Shown piece by piece: positions 16,574 to 26,266 of a stretch of DNA of 64,000 bases (position 1 is its first letter; each line of letters starts with the position of its first letter). A model generated the notes under the pieces. It was given only the letters and a program-made list of their open reading frames with translations, was not told the origin of the DNA and searched no databases. A program made the translations under genes and the position numbers. The DNA comes from Glaciecola siphonariae (GTDB lineage Bacteria; Pseudomonadota; Gammaproteobacteria; Enterobacterales; Alteromonadaceae): NCBI RefSeq assembly GCF_042652645.1, contig NZ_JBHSGU010000002.1, positions 1,302,001 to 1,366,000 of the forward strand, given 5' to 3'.

Positions 16574-17728
16574 TTAAATTACAATCAGCTCGCCTTGTAG
16601 CGCACCCGCTTGACGCAGCGCTTCAAGAATGGCCATTAGGTCTCCGGGTGCAGCGCCTATTTCGTTCACCGCTCTTACGAGCTGGTCGAGCGTAACGCCT
16701 GGGTCAAACTTAAACATGCGGCTGTCGTCTAAATCGACATCAACAATTGAGCGAGGAACAACCACCGTCTCGCCGCCCGCAAATGCATTTGGCTGGACAA
16801 CCTGTGGGTCTTCAGAAATGGTAACGGTCAAGCCACCATGGGTAATTGCCGCTGGCATCAATCTCACGTCTTGTCCGATTACGATGGTGCCGGTGCGGCT
16901 GTTCACAACGATGCGAGCAGGCGCGGTAGCCGGCTCAAATTCAAAGTTTTCAATAGTGGCCAAAAAGCCCACTCGCTGCGCTACATCGCGCGGTGCCATG
17001 ACTCTAACCGAAGCTGCATCTAGGGGCGTGGCAATCGCATAACCATTATCGGGATCAGCGCCTAAGCGCTGGTTAATTTTGTCTGACATCGCTTGGGCGG
17101 TGCTAAAATCTGGGCTGTGTAAGTTCAGCGTTAGATAGTCGTTTTGCATAAGGCCGCTTGGCACTGACCGCTCTACCACGGCGCCATTTGCAATCGTGCC
17201 AACGGTAGGAGTATTGCTGACAATACGAGAACCATCATTGCCCTGCACGCCAAACCCACTCACCACCAGTGACCCTTGTGCAACGGCGTAGACTTCTCCA
17301 TCAAGTCCGCGCAGAAAGGTTTGTAGCAGCGTGCCGCCCTGTAAACTGGCAGCCTCACCTACCGACGACACGGTAATGTCTATGGTTTGGCCAGGTTTGG
17401 TAAATGCCGGAAGCTCTGCGTGAACGGCTACGGCCGCTACGTTTTTAATTTTTGGCTTAACGTTGTCATCTAAGCTTATGCCAAAATTACTTAACATGGT
17501 GCGAAATGATTGCTCGGTGAACGGACTGGTTTCTCCCGTTCCCGGTAAACCAACCACCAAACCATAGCCTACCAACTGGTTAGAGCGTACGCCCTGCACG
17601 CTGGCAAGGTCTTTGATACGCTGGGCGCTGTAGGCTGGCAGCACAGACGTTATACCTAACGAAAGGGCTAACGAAAAGGCTAACACCCGGGCACTGAAGC
17701 ACGAGCCTAAAGAAGAGACACGTATCAT
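16574..17728 (-). CDS. flgI: Flagellar P-ring protein FlgI
   Basis: 384 residues when started at the ATG at 17728, which overlaps the flgH stop by 4 nt (ATGA). A longer frame to 17767 would start inside flgH and lacks support. A signal peptide precedes AQRIKDLASVQGVRSNQLVG, the conserved start of mature FlgI; it is exported to the periplasm and forms the ring around the rod in peptidoglycan. The C-terminus LDQLVRAVNEIGAAPGDLMA is typical. Located between flgH and flgJ as usual. Confidence 0.95.
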   Translation of the reverse strand: MIRVSSLGSCFSARVLAFSLALSLGITSVLPAYSAQRIKDLASVQGVRSNQLVGYGLVVGLPGTGETSPFTEQSFRTMLSNFGISLDDNVKPKIKNVAAVAVHAELPAFTKPGQTIDITVSSVGEAASLQGGTLLQTFLRGLDGEVYAVAQGSLVVSGFGVQGNDGSRIVSNTPTVGTIANGAVVERSVPSGLMQNDYLTLNLHSPDFSTAQAMSDKINQRLGADPDNGYAIATPLDAASVRVMAPRDVAQRVGFLATIENFEFEPATAPARIVVNSRTGTIVIGQDVRLMPAAITHGGLTVTISEDPQVVQPNAFAGGETVVVPRSIVDVDLDDSRMFKFDPGVTLDQLVRAVNEIGAAPGDLMAILEALRQAGALQGELIVI

Positions 17729-18411
17729 AGTGGCCACCATGTAGATGAGAAAAATTGAGTCAACCAACCTTTTTCTTGAGCTCTTGCAAAGCTGCCCGTG
17801 CCGCTATACTGAATGCGCGCATTAGCAATTTTAGTCGATTGGATTTCGTTAGTAGGCGTTATGTCAGCCGGTCGAATCACTCCGGTCAAACGGATGTATT
17901 CATCGCCATTGTTTAGCGTCAACCACTTCTCACCGCGAATGATTAAGTTTTGATTAGGCAGAACGTCTACCACCGTCACCGAAATATTGCCTTGCAGGCT
18001 ATTGCTTTGACTAGCTTGCGCATCGCCAGTGAATTCATTGCTTGAGTCCATACCGAGTTGAATGGCTTCTTTACCGATTTGTATGGCATTGCCGCCAAGA
18101 CCCACTATCGGTTGCAAATCAACACCTGATTCTTTTGAGGTAGAGGTACCGGCACTTTTCGTGGCATTTGTATTTTCACTTAAGCGCACCGTAATGATAT
18201 CGCCGACCCTGCGCGCCTTTACATCTGAATATAAACTATTGGCCATCGCCGGCGTGAATAAACTCCCGGTCTGTGCGATTTGTTCGCGTTTGACTACCGG
18301 CACCGCCGGTGCGTAAAAGGGGTCGTTCGCCGCTATTGGCTCTGATACCGTTGACTTACATGCGCTAAGCGCAATGATTGCCAGCAGTAAAAACATCATA
18401 TGACCTTTCAT
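17725..18411 (-). CDS. flgH: Flagellar L-ring lipoprotein FlgH
   Basis: 228 residues from the ATG at 18411, chosen because AGAGG lies about 7 nt upstream and the signal peptide then begins normally; a frame to 18459 would overlap flgG. The lipobox is L-S-A-C near residue 18. Mature parts include LYSDVKARRVGDIITVRLSE and the C-terminal FxRAQEKGWLTQFF. It forms the outer-membrane bushing of the rod and is followed by flgI with ATGA overlap. Confidence 0.94.
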   Translation of the reverse strand: MKGHMMFLLLAIIALSACKSTVSEPIAANDPFYAPAVPVVKREQIAQTGSLFTPAMANSLYSDVKARRVGDIITVRLSENTNATKSAGTSTSKESGVDLQPIVGLGGNAIQIGKEAIQLGMDSSNEFTGDAQASQSNSLQGNISVTVVDVLPNQNLIIRGEKWLTLNNGDEYIRLTGVIRPADITPTNEIQSTKIANARIQYSGTGSFARAQEKGWLTQFFSSTWWPL

Positions 18412-18421
18412 ACTAAACCTC

Positions 18422-19210
18422 TTATAACTGCTGAATAACCTGACCAAGCATCTGGTCAACCGACGAAATAACCTTTGAGTTCATTTCGTACAAACGCTGA
18501 CTTTCAATCAGATTTACAAGCTCTTCGGTTACGTTGACATTAGAGGTTTCAAGCGTACCTTGTGCTATGGTCCCTAAGCCCTCTAAGCCGGGCACACCCT
18601 GAATAGGCGCGCCAGATACCGCCGTCTCGGCATATAGATTTTGTCCAATGGGTTGCAAACCTGCCGGATTAATAAAATCGGCGAGATTTATCTGACCCAG
18701 TACTTGTGGTTCTGCTTGTCCACGCAGCTGCGCTGAGACTTCACCATCTTGAGAAATCGTCACCTGCTGTGCATCTGGCGGTAAGGTAATAACTGGTTGT
18801 AAGACAAAACCTGCGCCAGGGGTAACCATTTGACCCTGATCGTTTAATGTAAACTGGCCGTTTCGCGTATAAGACGAGCTGCCGTCGGGCATCTGAATTT
18901 CAAAAAATCCGCGACCTTGTACCGACATATCAAGGGCGTTTTCTGTTGTTAACAAATTACCTTGTGTATGCGTTTTTTGCGTCGCGACCACCTTCGAACC
19001 TGCACCAAGCATAAGGCCTGAGGGCAGTTCGGTGTCGGCAGAGCTGCGCCCGCCCGGTTGATTAATATTTTGATAGAGCAAGTCTTCAAAAACCGCGCGG
19101 TCTTTTTTAAAGCCAACGGTACTGGCGTTGGCCAAGTTGTTTGATACCACCGCCACATCTGTTTGTGCGGCGTCTAATCCCGTTTTACTAATCCAAAGAG
19201 CTGGGTGCAT
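18422..19210 (-). CDS. flgG: Flagellar distal rod protein FlgG
   Basis: 262 residues, the usual length. It begins MHPALWISKTGLDAAQTDVA with the VSNNLANASTVGFKKDRAVF rod/hook motif and ends with ESQRLYEMNSKVISSVDQML. FlgG is the main distal rod subunit crossing the periplasm. It lies 28 nt downstream of flgF. Substrate of the flagellar secretion system. Confidence 0.96.
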   Translation of the reverse strand: MHPALWISKTGLDAAQTDVAVVSNNLANASTVGFKKDRAVFEDLLYQNINQPGGRSSADTELPSGLMLGAGSKVVATQKTHTQGNLLTTENALDMSVQGRGFFEIQMPDGSSSYTRNGQFTLNDQGQMVTPGAGFVLQPVITLPPDAQQVTISQDGEVSAQLRGQAEPQVLGQINLADFINPAGLQPIGQNLYAETAVSGAPIQGVPGLEGLGTIAQGTLETSNVNVTEELVNLIESQRLYEMNSKVISSVDQMLGQVIQQL

Positions 19211-19238
19211 ATTAAATACCTTAGCGAGCTAATCGCTG

Positions 19239-19982
19239 TTAAATCATTCTTAGTAAGGCGTTGCCGCGCATAGACAGTTGGTCTGCTTTGTTCATTAGCT
19301 TGACCTGCATTTCGTAGTGACGCTGAAGGCTAATCATTTGCACCATTTCTTCTACCGCGTTGACATTGGAACCCTCCAACATGCCTGATCGCACAGATAC
19401 CGTAATATCTTGCTGGGCAAAACCACCTTCTTTAAGTTCAAATAGTCCGTCTTCGCGACGCTTGATTTGGTCTACGTTAGGATTGACCAATTTTAATCTG
19501 CCCACGTCTTCAATTGCGTTCTCAGGCGCGCCTTGTAGACGAGTAGAAATCGTGCCGTCGCCGGCTATGGTGATATTCTGAACTGGCACAGGCAAAAAAA
19601 GTGGCCCGTTTTCACCCAGCACTAAATTACCTTTTGAGTCTTGTAGCGCGCCCTCGGCAGTCATTGTGAAGTTGCCGTTGCGGGTAAATGCTTCACCGCC
19701 CTGCGGGGTTTGTACTGCAAACCAGCCGTCGCCTTGAACAGCAACGTCTAGCGGACGGTCGGTGGTAATCATTGCACCGCCGTCATAATTATTGCTAGGA
19801 CTTTCAGTCATGCTAAATACGCGAGACGGCAAACCTTCGCCGTAGGCCGGCATTGCTCGTGCTTGTTCAAGCTGCGCTTTAAAACCGTTAGTTTGCGCAT
19901 TCGCCAGATTGTTGGCGCGCACGCCAGTGGCCAGTAAGTCTTGATTTGCACCGCTAGCGGCGATGTAGAGTAGCTTATCCAT
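19239..19982 (-). CDS. flgF: Flagellar proximal rod protein FlgF
   Basis: 247 residues. The N-terminus MDKLLYIAASGANQDLLATG, VRANNLANAQTNGFKAQLEQ and the C-terminal VEEMVQMISLQRHYEMQVK are diagnostic. First gene of a second hook/basal-body unit (flgF-flgG-flgH-flgI-flgJ-flgK-flgL), separated from flgE by 271 nt with a terminator-like hairpin and its own sigma-54 promoter. Confidence 0.95.
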   Translation of the reverse strand: MDKLLYIAASGANQDLLATGVRANNLANAQTNGFKAQLEQARAMPAYGEGLPSRVFSMTESPSNNYDGGAMITTDRPLDVAVQGDGWFAVQTPQGGEAFTRNGNFTMTAEGALQDSKGNLVLGENGPLFLPVPVQNITIAGDGTISTRLQGAPENAIEDVGRLKLVNPNVDQIKRREDGLFELKEGGFAQQDITVSVRSGMLEGSNVNAVEEMVQMISLQRHYEMQVKLMNKADQLSMRGNALLRMI

Positions 19983-20026
19983 TATACTGCCTTAATATGT
20001 CAAAAATCGACCTTAACTAAGACTAA

Positions 20027-20041
20027 GCAATTAAAATGCCA
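20027..20041 (-). promoter_or_regulatory. Sigma-54 promoter upstream of flgF
   Basis: Minus strand TGGCAT-TTTAA-TTGC followed by T matches the -24/-12 consensus TGGCAC-N5-TTGC at nine of ten positions with exact spacing. It lies about 45 nt before the flgF ATG and would drive flgFGHIJ(KL) under FlrC/FleR-type control. Confidence 0.8.
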
Positions 20042-20206
20042 GAAGTGGCGTTGGGGGATGATAAGTGGGTCTGCAATGGCGGACTACAGTCCTTGTATCA
20101 AAAAATGAATAAATGATTGAGATGTAAAATCAGCGTCATACTCGGCATTCGTTCACCTTCGATGAGAATGAAAAAGTGTTACGCGCCTTTGTAACTTAAT
20201 GATGTT

Positions 20207-20238
20207 AAAGCAAGCTGAGATTTTATTAACCTCAGCTT
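20207..20238 (-). terminator. Terminator-like hairpin downstream of flgE
   Basis: AAGCTGAG (20212-20219) and CTCAGCTT (20231-20238) form an 8-bp stem 16 nt after the flgE stop. The T-tract on the minus strand is short (GCTTTAAC), so termination may be partial. Confidence 0.5.
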
Positions 20239-20253
20239 ACTTAAACATTAGGT

Positions 20254-21639
20254 TTATCGAATGTTCAGGATGGTCTGGTTGAGCTGGTTATTTACCTCAA
20301 GCGCTCTTGAGTTTGCCTGAAAGTTTCTCTGCGCAATAATCATATCAATAAGCTCGGTGGTTAGGTTTACGTTTGCCTGTTCAAGGGCTGACGAATTAAT
20401 GTCACCAAATGTACCGGTCGTCGCTTCACCTGCTAAGGCTTCACCCGATAAGATACTCTCCTTCCATGCTGTACCCGACTGCTGCGTCAAACCTTGCTCG
20501 TTTGCAAAGCGTGCTAACGCTACTCGTACAATAGGTTCAGATGTTCCGTTTGAAAACGTTGCTCGCACCAAACCGTCTGGACCGATGTCAATACCGGTCA
20601 ATCGTCCTACCGGTAGACCATCTTGCTCCAGTGAGGTCACTTCAAAGGCTGACGCGAACTGAGTGGGCTCATTTGGATTAGCGCCATTTGGGTCAAGATT
20701 AAAATCAATGGCAATTTGCTGCGTCGCATCAGAGCCATTCGCCAAAATAACGCCGCCAAGCGCCTCGGTGACAATTTTTCGGTCAAGCTGCGCAATACCA
20801 TCGGCCGACTCTATGCCAATAAAGTCGCCGCCGTCACTAAATTTTAGTTTTGCTGCGGTTACCGCATTGCCCGTGGCTGTACCAACTGAGTTAACGGCTG
20901 TAGCAGGATCAGCATCACTTCCATCAGAATTGGTCATGTCTACTAACACATCGTCTACAGAGGCTGCCACATACCATTCGTTAACATTGGCTGGGTCGTT
21001 GTCTTTCATAAAGTAATAAGTCATGACGTGACTATCGCCAAGTGAGTCGTACACGGTGACCGATGTTGCCGCGTTATAGGTGAGCGGATCTGAAGGGTCA
21101 AAATCTGCAGGGTCTTTTACTTGGTCACCCGCAGGTAAGTTAAATCGTAAGTCTACTTCTGATGTTTTTTGCGGTGAACCTGATGAATCAGGAATACGAA
21201 CTGGCACCGTTGTACTCAAGGCCACAGACGCAGACGTGCCGTCAGGGTTTACTGGAAATCCCAATAAATTGTCTCCGGCAGAATTGACCACAAAGTTATT
21301 ACTATCTAATTTAAATTGGCCGGCCCGTGTAAACGAAAAGTCGCGAGAGGTAATTTCAGGTACTGTAGCGAAAAAACCATTTCCGGTTATTGCTAAATCG
21401 AGCGAGTTATTGGTAAAACTTAAACTACCTTGAGAAAACTGCTGAGACACTTCTTGTGTCAATGCACCGTCACCTACCTTGGTTTTACCTGAGGCAAGCA
21501 AAGAGGCTGCGTAAACATCTCCAAACTCGGCGCGTGATTCTTTAAACCCGACCGTATTCACGTTGGCGATGTTGTTTGCCGTTGTGTCTAAATCTTTTTG
21601 TGACGCAGATACACCACTGAGTGCGATATTAAAAGACAT
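20254..21639 (-). CDS. flgE: Flagellar hook protein FlgE
   Basis: 461-residue hook subunit. N-terminal SFNIALSGVSASQKDLDTTA, then NNIANVNTVGFKESRAEFGD; C-terminal LTTELIDMIIAQRNFQANSR ending LNQTILNIR. The central acidic, Asp/Ser-rich surface domains (about 150-350) are larger than in Salmonella. It follows flgD by 9 nt in the flgBCDE unit. Confidence 0.96.
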   Translation of the reverse strand: MSFNIALSGVSASQKDLDTTANNIANVNTVGFKESRAEFGDVYAASLLASGKTKVGDGALTQEVSQQFSQGSLSFTNNSLDLAITGNGFFATVPEITSRDFSFTRAGQFKLDSNNFVVNSAGDNLLGFPVNPDGTSASVALSTTVPVRIPDSSGSPQKTSEVDLRFNLPAGDQVKDPADFDPSDPLTYNAATSVTVYDSLGDSHVMTYYFMKDNDPANVNEWYVAASVDDVLVDMTNSDGSDADPATAVNSVGTATGNAVTAAKLKFSDGGDFIGIESADGIAQLDRKIVTEALGGVILANGSDATQQIAIDFNLDPNGANPNEPTQFASAFEVTSLEQDGLPVGRLTGIDIGPDGLVRATFSNGTSEPIVRVALARFANEQGLTQQSGTAWKESILSGEALAGEATTGTFGDINSSALEQANVNLTTELIDMIIAQRNFQANSRALEVNNQLNQTILNIR

Positions 21640-21648
21640 GCTTTTCTC

Positions 21649-22341
21649 CTATGAATTACCGATTTGAATGACGTCGTCTAGCTTGATACTGACATCACCA
21701 TCTAAATTAAGCACCACGCCCGCGCCCGAGCCTGATAGGCTAACGCTGTCAACGTGGCGATGAATCGCTGTAGGAAGCGCTTGGACTTCGCCAAACACTT
21801 CACCTTGAACCTGAACGGCATAATCACCCGCCGGCAATTTATTGCCGTTTTTGTCGGTGCCGTCCCAGTTAAATTCGATATTGCCAGCAGGCTGAGTACC
21901 CACCTGCATTGTGCGCACTACTTCACCGGCGCCGTTGTAAATATTAATTTCAGTATTTTGTGTGCTTTGCTCGTTAATAATAACGCCGCTAATAGAGCCG
22001 TCAGCACTGTCTTTGTGCCCGATATTACCGGTTACCAGCACTTCTTGACCGATTAAGCTCGACGCCTGAAGGGCTTGGTTCGACGTCATAGACGCTGCAA
22101 AACTGGAAAACTGTTCGTTTAACTGCGTGATGCCTTCTGCCGTGCTGAACGATGTCATCTGCGCTACCATTTGGTCGTTATCAACCGGTTTTGTTGGGTC
22201 TTGATTTGCTAACTGCTCGGTCAGCAGGGCAAAAAAGTCTTCCTGATTTAAGGTTTGCTCGGTACCGTCGGACACCTTTACTTCTTTTTCGGTGTTCCAA
22301 TAAAGGTCGCGATTAAGGCCTTGTTGTTCTAAAACATTCAT
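21649..22341 (-). CDS. flgD: Flagellar hook capping protein FlgD
   Basis: 230 residues. The conserved N-terminal segment QEDFFALLTEQLANQDPTKP, then VDNDQMVAQMTSFS, defines the family. A C-terminal FlgD Ig/tudor-like part contains FNWDGTDKNGNKLPAGDY. It scaffolds polymerisation of FlgE at the hook tip and is removed on completion. Between flgC (44 nt gap) and flgE (9 nt gap). Confidence 0.95.
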   Translation of the reverse strand: MNVLEQQGLNRDLYWNTEKEVKVSDGTEQTLNQEDFFALLTEQLANQDPTKPVDNDQMVAQMTSFSTAEGITQLNEQFSSFAASMTSNQALQASSLIGQEVLVTGNIGHKDSADGSISGVIINEQSTQNTEINIYNGAGEVVRTMQVGTQPAGNIEFNWDGTDKNGNKLPAGDYAVQVQGEVFGEVQALPTAIHRHVDSVSLSGSGAGVVLNLDGDVSIKLDDVIQIGNS

Positions 22342-22385
22342 AAAATATCCTCTATATGACAGCTGCGCTTAAGCGGCTAAGCTGA

Positions 22386-22808
22386 CTACTGCCCTTGACC
22401 GAGTTGTAAGACTCGACGGAAAATACGTTTGGTGGTGTCGGCTACTTGCACATTGGTCTCATAAGCCTTTGATGCTGACATCATGTCGGCCATTTCTTCG
22501 ACGATGTTGACGTTAGACTTATAGATGTAGCCATTTTCATCAGCCATTGGATTGCCAGGCGCATACTCGATTTGCAAGGGTCGCTGACTTTCCACAATAC
22601 CTTTCACCTCAACGCCAACGCCTTTTGACTGGTCGGCCGATGCCTGATCCATTGCCGCAGCAAACACAGGATGACGCGCGCGATAAGTATCTTCGTAACT
22701 GCTGCTCACACTGTTAGCATTGGCAATGTTGCTCGCGGTGGTATTCAAGCGGACATTTTCTGCCGCCATGCCGGTGCTTGAGATTTTCATCACATTAAAT
22801 AGGCTCAT
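22386..22808 (-). CDS. flgC: Flagellar proximal rod protein FlgC
   Basis: 140 residues with MSLFNVMKISSTGMAAENVR, NTTASNIANANSVSSSYEDT and C-terminal NIVEEMADMMSASKAYETNV. Its ATG overlaps the flgB stop by one base, indicating coupled translation. Normal length for the family. Confidence 0.96.
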   Translation of the reverse strand: MSLFNVMKISSTGMAAENVRLNTTASNIANANSVSSSYEDTYRARHPVFAAAMDQASADQSKGVGVEVKGIVESQRPLQIEYAPGNPMADENGYIYKSNVNIVEEMADMMSASKAYETNVQVADTTKRIFRRVLQLGQGQ

Positions 22809-23227
22809 TATTGACCTCCGCTGCTAAGTGCTTTTTTCATGCCGCTGAACTTGCCGTTTAACAACATTAAACTGGCCTCGTAACGCATGCCGTTTTCAAG
22901 AAAGGCGTTACGCTCTTTTTGAACGTCGACGTTATTGCCGTCACCGGTATCGGGTTGATCTTGAATTCTAAATTTCACGTCAAAGTTTGGACCGCTGCCG
23001 CCTGCGATGTGCTTATCGTTAGTGCGAACCAAGCTTGATGCGCTTGGCTGAGAACCTTGAGAGCTTTGCATGGCAGTTTTCATCGCGCTTTGGAAATCAA
23101 TATCGCGCGCCTTATAGCCAGGGGTGTTGGCATTGGCAAGATTGCCTGAAATGACTTCCATTTTATCAGCACGCACCTTCAATGCGTTATGATGAAAGCC
23201 AGCTAAGCGGTCTAAGTTAATGGCCAT
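22808..23227 (-). CDS. flgB: Flagellar proximal rod protein FlgB
   Basis: 139 residues. It begins MAINLDRLAGFHHNALKVRA, followed by the rod motif ISGNLANANTPGYKARDIDF, and ends ASLMLLNGKFSGMKKAL. First gene of the flgBCDE unit, with a good sigma-54 promoter about 50 nt upstream. Confidence 0.96.
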   Translation of the reverse strand: MAINLDRLAGFHHNALKVRADKMEVISGNLANANTPGYKARDIDFQSAMKTAMQSSQGSQPSASSLVRTNDKHIAGGSGPNFDVKFRIQDQPDTGDGNNVDVQKERNAFLENGMRYEASLMLLNGKFSGMKKALSSGGQ

Positions 23228-23276
23228 ATTGAATTACCTGAACAATGACTATGATTTGAGTATTGCTGAGGATTTA

Positions 23277-23291
23277 GCAAGTGCTATGCCA
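23277..23291 (-). promoter_or_regulatory. Sigma-54 promoter upstream of flgB
   Basis: Minus strand TGGCAT-AGCAC-TTGC matches TGGCAC-N5-TTGC with exact spacing and one mismatch. It sits between cheR and flgB, about 50 nt before the flgB start, and would control flgBCDE. Confidence 0.8.
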
Positions 23292-23337
23292 AATAAAAAA
23301 GGAGGGGGGATGTTTTTATCGCTTTTGGACCGATTGC

Positions 23338-24180
23338 CTATGCACGACGTCTATAATAAAGGCCTCTAGCGCATTTTTCCATTTTTAAAACGTCTTCTGC
23401 CCCGCTGACTGACTCTGCCGCACCTAACATCACAGCGCCATCGGCTGGCAACAAAGCGGCGAGTTTTTGCAGTATGCTTGCCTTATTATCGGCATCAAAA
23501 TAAATCAACACGTTGCGACAAAAAATAATATCGAATTTACCCAAGGCATAAAAACTGTCCAGCAAGTTCACGCGTTTGAAAGACACCATAGATTTAATCG
23601 ACTCATTTACTTTTAGCTTGCTTTTATCAACTCTTGAGAAGTATCTGTCTTGCATGGCAGTAGGCAATCCGCGCGCAATGGCAAGCTCGTCATATATACC
23701 ATCGCTAGCGAACTTTAGTACTTTTTGCGAAATGTCTGATGCAATGATTTCAACGCCGGCACTAAACGCACTGGGCTGACGCCGTTTAAATTCAGAGATT
23801 ACCATCGCGATAGAATAAGGCTCTTGACCGTATGAACAGGCACTGCTCCAAATTCGCAGCTTTTGCGTCGTTTTGGCGATAGCCGGCAGTAAATCGTTAG
23901 CTAAAATCTGATAGGGATATTCGTCGCGAAACCAAAAAGTTTCGTTTGTCGTCATCGACTCAAGTGCGCGCTCCGTCAAACTGGTATTTTTGCCATCGAT
24001 GGCTCTAGCGATAAATTCGTTGATATCAAGCGCATCAAACTCACGCATCACCATAGACAAACGACTGCTCACTAAATACTGTTTGTTCTCACCTAGTGTA
24101 ATGCCAAGCCGCTGCGCCAAAAAACGAGCAAACTGTCCATAGCTCACGTCGTTTAATGCTGGGGTTGGCGCTACGGTCAC
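23338..24180 (-). CDS. cheR: Chemotaxis protein methyltransferase CheR
   Basis: 280-residue SAM-dependent methyltransferase that methylates glutamates on chemoreceptors. An N-terminal helical domain contains SRLSMVMREFD. The SAM site is LRIWSSACSYGQEPYSIAMV. Downstream are FDIIFCRNVLIYFD and MLGAAESV, all typical. It starts next to the cheV stop (no gap). The cheV-cheR pair upstream of flgB is the common Vibrio/Pseudomonas arrangement. Confidence 0.95.
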   Translation of the reverse strand: MTVAPTPALNDVSYGQFARFLAQRLGITLGENKQYLVSSRLSMVMREFDALDINEFIARAIDGKNTSLTERALESMTTNETFWFRDEYPYQILANDLLPAIAKTTQKLRIWSSACSYGQEPYSIAMVISEFKRRQPSAFSAGVEIIASDISQKVLKFASDGIYDELAIARGLPTAMQDRYFSRVDKSKLKVNESIKSMVSFKRVNLLDSFYALGKFDIIFCRNVLIYFDADNKASILQKLAALLPADGAVMLGAAESVSGAEDVLKMEKCARGLYYRRRA

Positions 24181-25119
24181 TTATGCCTTGCCTTTTAAGT
24201 CGGTTTGAAGCCATTTCTGAACAGCGGTTGCCAATTCGTCAGGATGAAATTTTGCGATAAAATCGTCTGCGCCAACTTTTGACACCATGGCTTGATTAAA
24301 GACACCACTTAAAGATGTATGCAGTATCACGTGCAAGCGAGACAATTCAGGATTGTTTTTGATTTCGGCGGTTAAGGTGTAGCCATCCATTTCAGGCATC
24401 TCGATATCAGATACAAGAATACCTACTCTATCGGTAACATCGCCGGTTTGCGCCGCAATCTCCTTCAACCGTGTTAAGGCCTCTAAACCATTTTTCGCCA
24501 TTTCGATTTCGAGCCCTAGCGTGTTGAGCGCTTTTTTAACCTGATTTCTGGCTACGGACGAGTCGTCAGCAATAAAAATGATTTTGCCTGTACTTTTTGA
24601 TACGTCAACGTTGTCTGAAATCTCGCTGGATACATCTGTTGAAAGTGGCGAGATTTCATTCAGAATTTTTTCTACGTCGAGTATTTCGATGAGCTCTTTG
24701 TCCACTTCGGTCACGGCTGTTAAGTAACTTGCTTTGCCGGTCCCAGTTGGTGGCGGCATTATTGCATCCCAGTTGGTATTAATAATTCGCTCAACTGAAC
24801 CCACAAGAAATCCCTGCACCGAACGGTTGTACTCAGCAATTATAATAAAGCCAGATGTAATGTCTTCTATTGGAGCGCCACCCGTGGCCATCGACAAATC
24901 GATGACAGAAATAGTTTGGCCGCGTATATGGGCAACGCCTCTTACCAGAGCATTTAGCTTTGGTATAGAAGTGAGCGGCGGACATTGCAGCACCTCACGC
25001 ACCTTAAATACGTTTATACCGAAACGCTGTTTTGAATTAAGCCTAAATAATAAAAGCTCTAAACGATTTTGTCCTACCAGCTGCGTGCGCTGGTTAACCG
25101 AATCTAAAATACCCGACAT
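24181..25119 (-). CDS. cheV: Chemotaxis coupling/response-regulator protein CheV
   Basis: 312 residues: an N-terminal CheW-like coupling domain (about 20-165, with FGINVFKVREVLQCPPLTSI and VRGVAHIRGQTISVIDL) and a C-terminal receiver domain (about 175-305). In the receiver, ADDSSVARNQV supplies the acidic pocket, SDIEMPEMDGY contains the phosphorylated Asp, and FIAKFHPDEL the conserved Lys. It couples receptors to CheA and is tuned by phosphorylation. Confidence 0.95.
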   Translation of the reverse strand: MSGILDSVNQRTQLVGQNRLELLLFRLNSKQRFGINVFKVREVLQCPPLTSIPKLNALVRGVAHIRGQTISVIDLSMATGGAPIEDITSGFIIIAEYNRSVQGFLVGSVERIINTNWDAIMPPPTGTGKASYLTAVTEVDKELIEILDVEKILNEISPLSTDVSSEISDNVDVSKSTGKIIFIADDSSVARNQVKKALNTLGLEIEMAKNGLEALTRLKEIAAQTGDVTDRVGILVSDIEMPEMDGYTLTAEIKNNPELSRLHVILHTSLSGVFNQAMVSKVGADDFIAKFHPDELATAVQKWLQTDLKGKA

Positions 25120-25257
25120 GAAATCCCCCGATGATGGTTCGGCACGATAGTTGCGTACAGTTATGTATTAACAAAAGAATGACGCTTTTAGCGATTATCG
25201 ACACTTTTATGACAGCTATCGATAAGAGCTAGAACGCTATAAAAATGGACGTCAATC

Positions 25258-25965
25258 ATGCAATACATGTTACATATCCCTGTATCGACCAGATTAAGCA
25301 TTGTCTTTACTTTATTTTTTGTGAGTTTGACTGCGCTGGCACAAACTTCTAACCATATGATGATTCAGGTTCAAGCCGAAGAATATGTGCTGCACAACTT
25401 ACTTGATGCTAGCGACGCCGATATCAAAGTAAATGTAAGGGAAATAGATGAACGCATTCAAATCCCCTACTGCCCAGAGGGCTACCAATTTGCTAGCCCA
25501 AATTACGATTCGCGCCTAACAAATATATCCGTCAAAGTTACCTGCCCCAGTAATCAGTGGTTTTTGTTCACTCACGTATCCATTCAAAACTTGCAGCAAG
25601 TGGTCGTAACAAGCGATACCTTAAGCCCGGGTGCGATGCTCTCTTCAAGAAACATGAAAATTGCCGATATAGATAAAGGCAAAATAAGAGGGTCTACCTT
25701 TAGTAGCATGAGCGACTTGGCGGGAGCCCGAATTAAAAGAAGAGTAAGACCCGGTACGATCCTGAATGAATCAATGCTGTGTTTTGTGTGTAAGGGCGAT
25801 AGAGTCACCATTAGTGCCATTACTGGCGGCTTAAGTATACAGGTATATGGCATTGCTGAAGAGGACGGCACCCTAGGCGAAACCATTCAAGTTCGCAACA
25901 CATCGTCAGACAAACTGGTGTTTGCAACGGTGTCGGGTACCGAAGAAGTACAAATAAAAATTTAA
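25258..25965 (+). CDS. flgA: Flagella basal body P-ring formation chaperone FlgA
   Basis: 235 residues with an N-terminal signal peptide ending near ALAQ, and SAF-type C-terminal half (about 110-235) with SPGAMLSSRNMKIADIDKG, GARIKRRVRPGTILNESMLC and VRNTSSDKLVFATVSG. Periplasmic chaperone for FlgI. Divergent from cheV and followed by flgM after 301 nt, the conserved gammaproteobacterial order. Confidence 0.93.
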   Translation: MQYMLHIPVSTRLSIVFTLFFVSLTALAQTSNHMMIQVQAEEYVLHNLLDASDADIKVNVREIDERIQIPYCPEGYQFASPNYDSRLTNISVKVTCPSNQWFLFTHVSIQNLQQVVVTSDTLSPGAMLSSRNMKIADIDKGKIRGSTFSSMSDLAGARIKRRVRPGTILNESMLCFVCKGDRVTISAITGGLSIQVYGIAEEDGTLGETIQVRNTSSDKLVFATVSGTEEVQIKI

Positions 25966-26203
25966 TTTCTATAACTTGGTATAGGAGTTGCTAATCAAGT
26001 ATTAAGAACGCTACATATGAGTCAAAAATTATTTTACACCGACTCATAGAAACTGGGAAAACAGCTTAAGACTCGCTCTAACCCAATGATTTATTTAGCT
26101 TATATGTATTACAAAGCGTATTGTAGAATGTGGTATCAATCATATGTTCGTCAATAAAATGCTATAATAATGCAAAGTGACAAAAAAATGTCATAGTTAG
26201 CAC

Positions 26204-26230
26204 TAAAGATTACAATAGTGCGGCCGATAC
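26204..26230 (+). promoter_or_regulatory. Sigma-28 (FliA) promoter of flgM
   Basis: TAAA (26204-26207), a 15-nt spacer and GCCGATAC (26223-26230) match the consensus TAAA-N15-GCCGATAA at 11 of 12 positions. It lies 37 nt before the flgM ATG, in a 301-nt gap that otherwise shows no gene. It gives the FliA-FlgM feedback loop. Confidence 0.85.
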
Positions 26231-26266
26231 AGAGATGTAGAGGTAATAAACGGTGGTGCAAATATT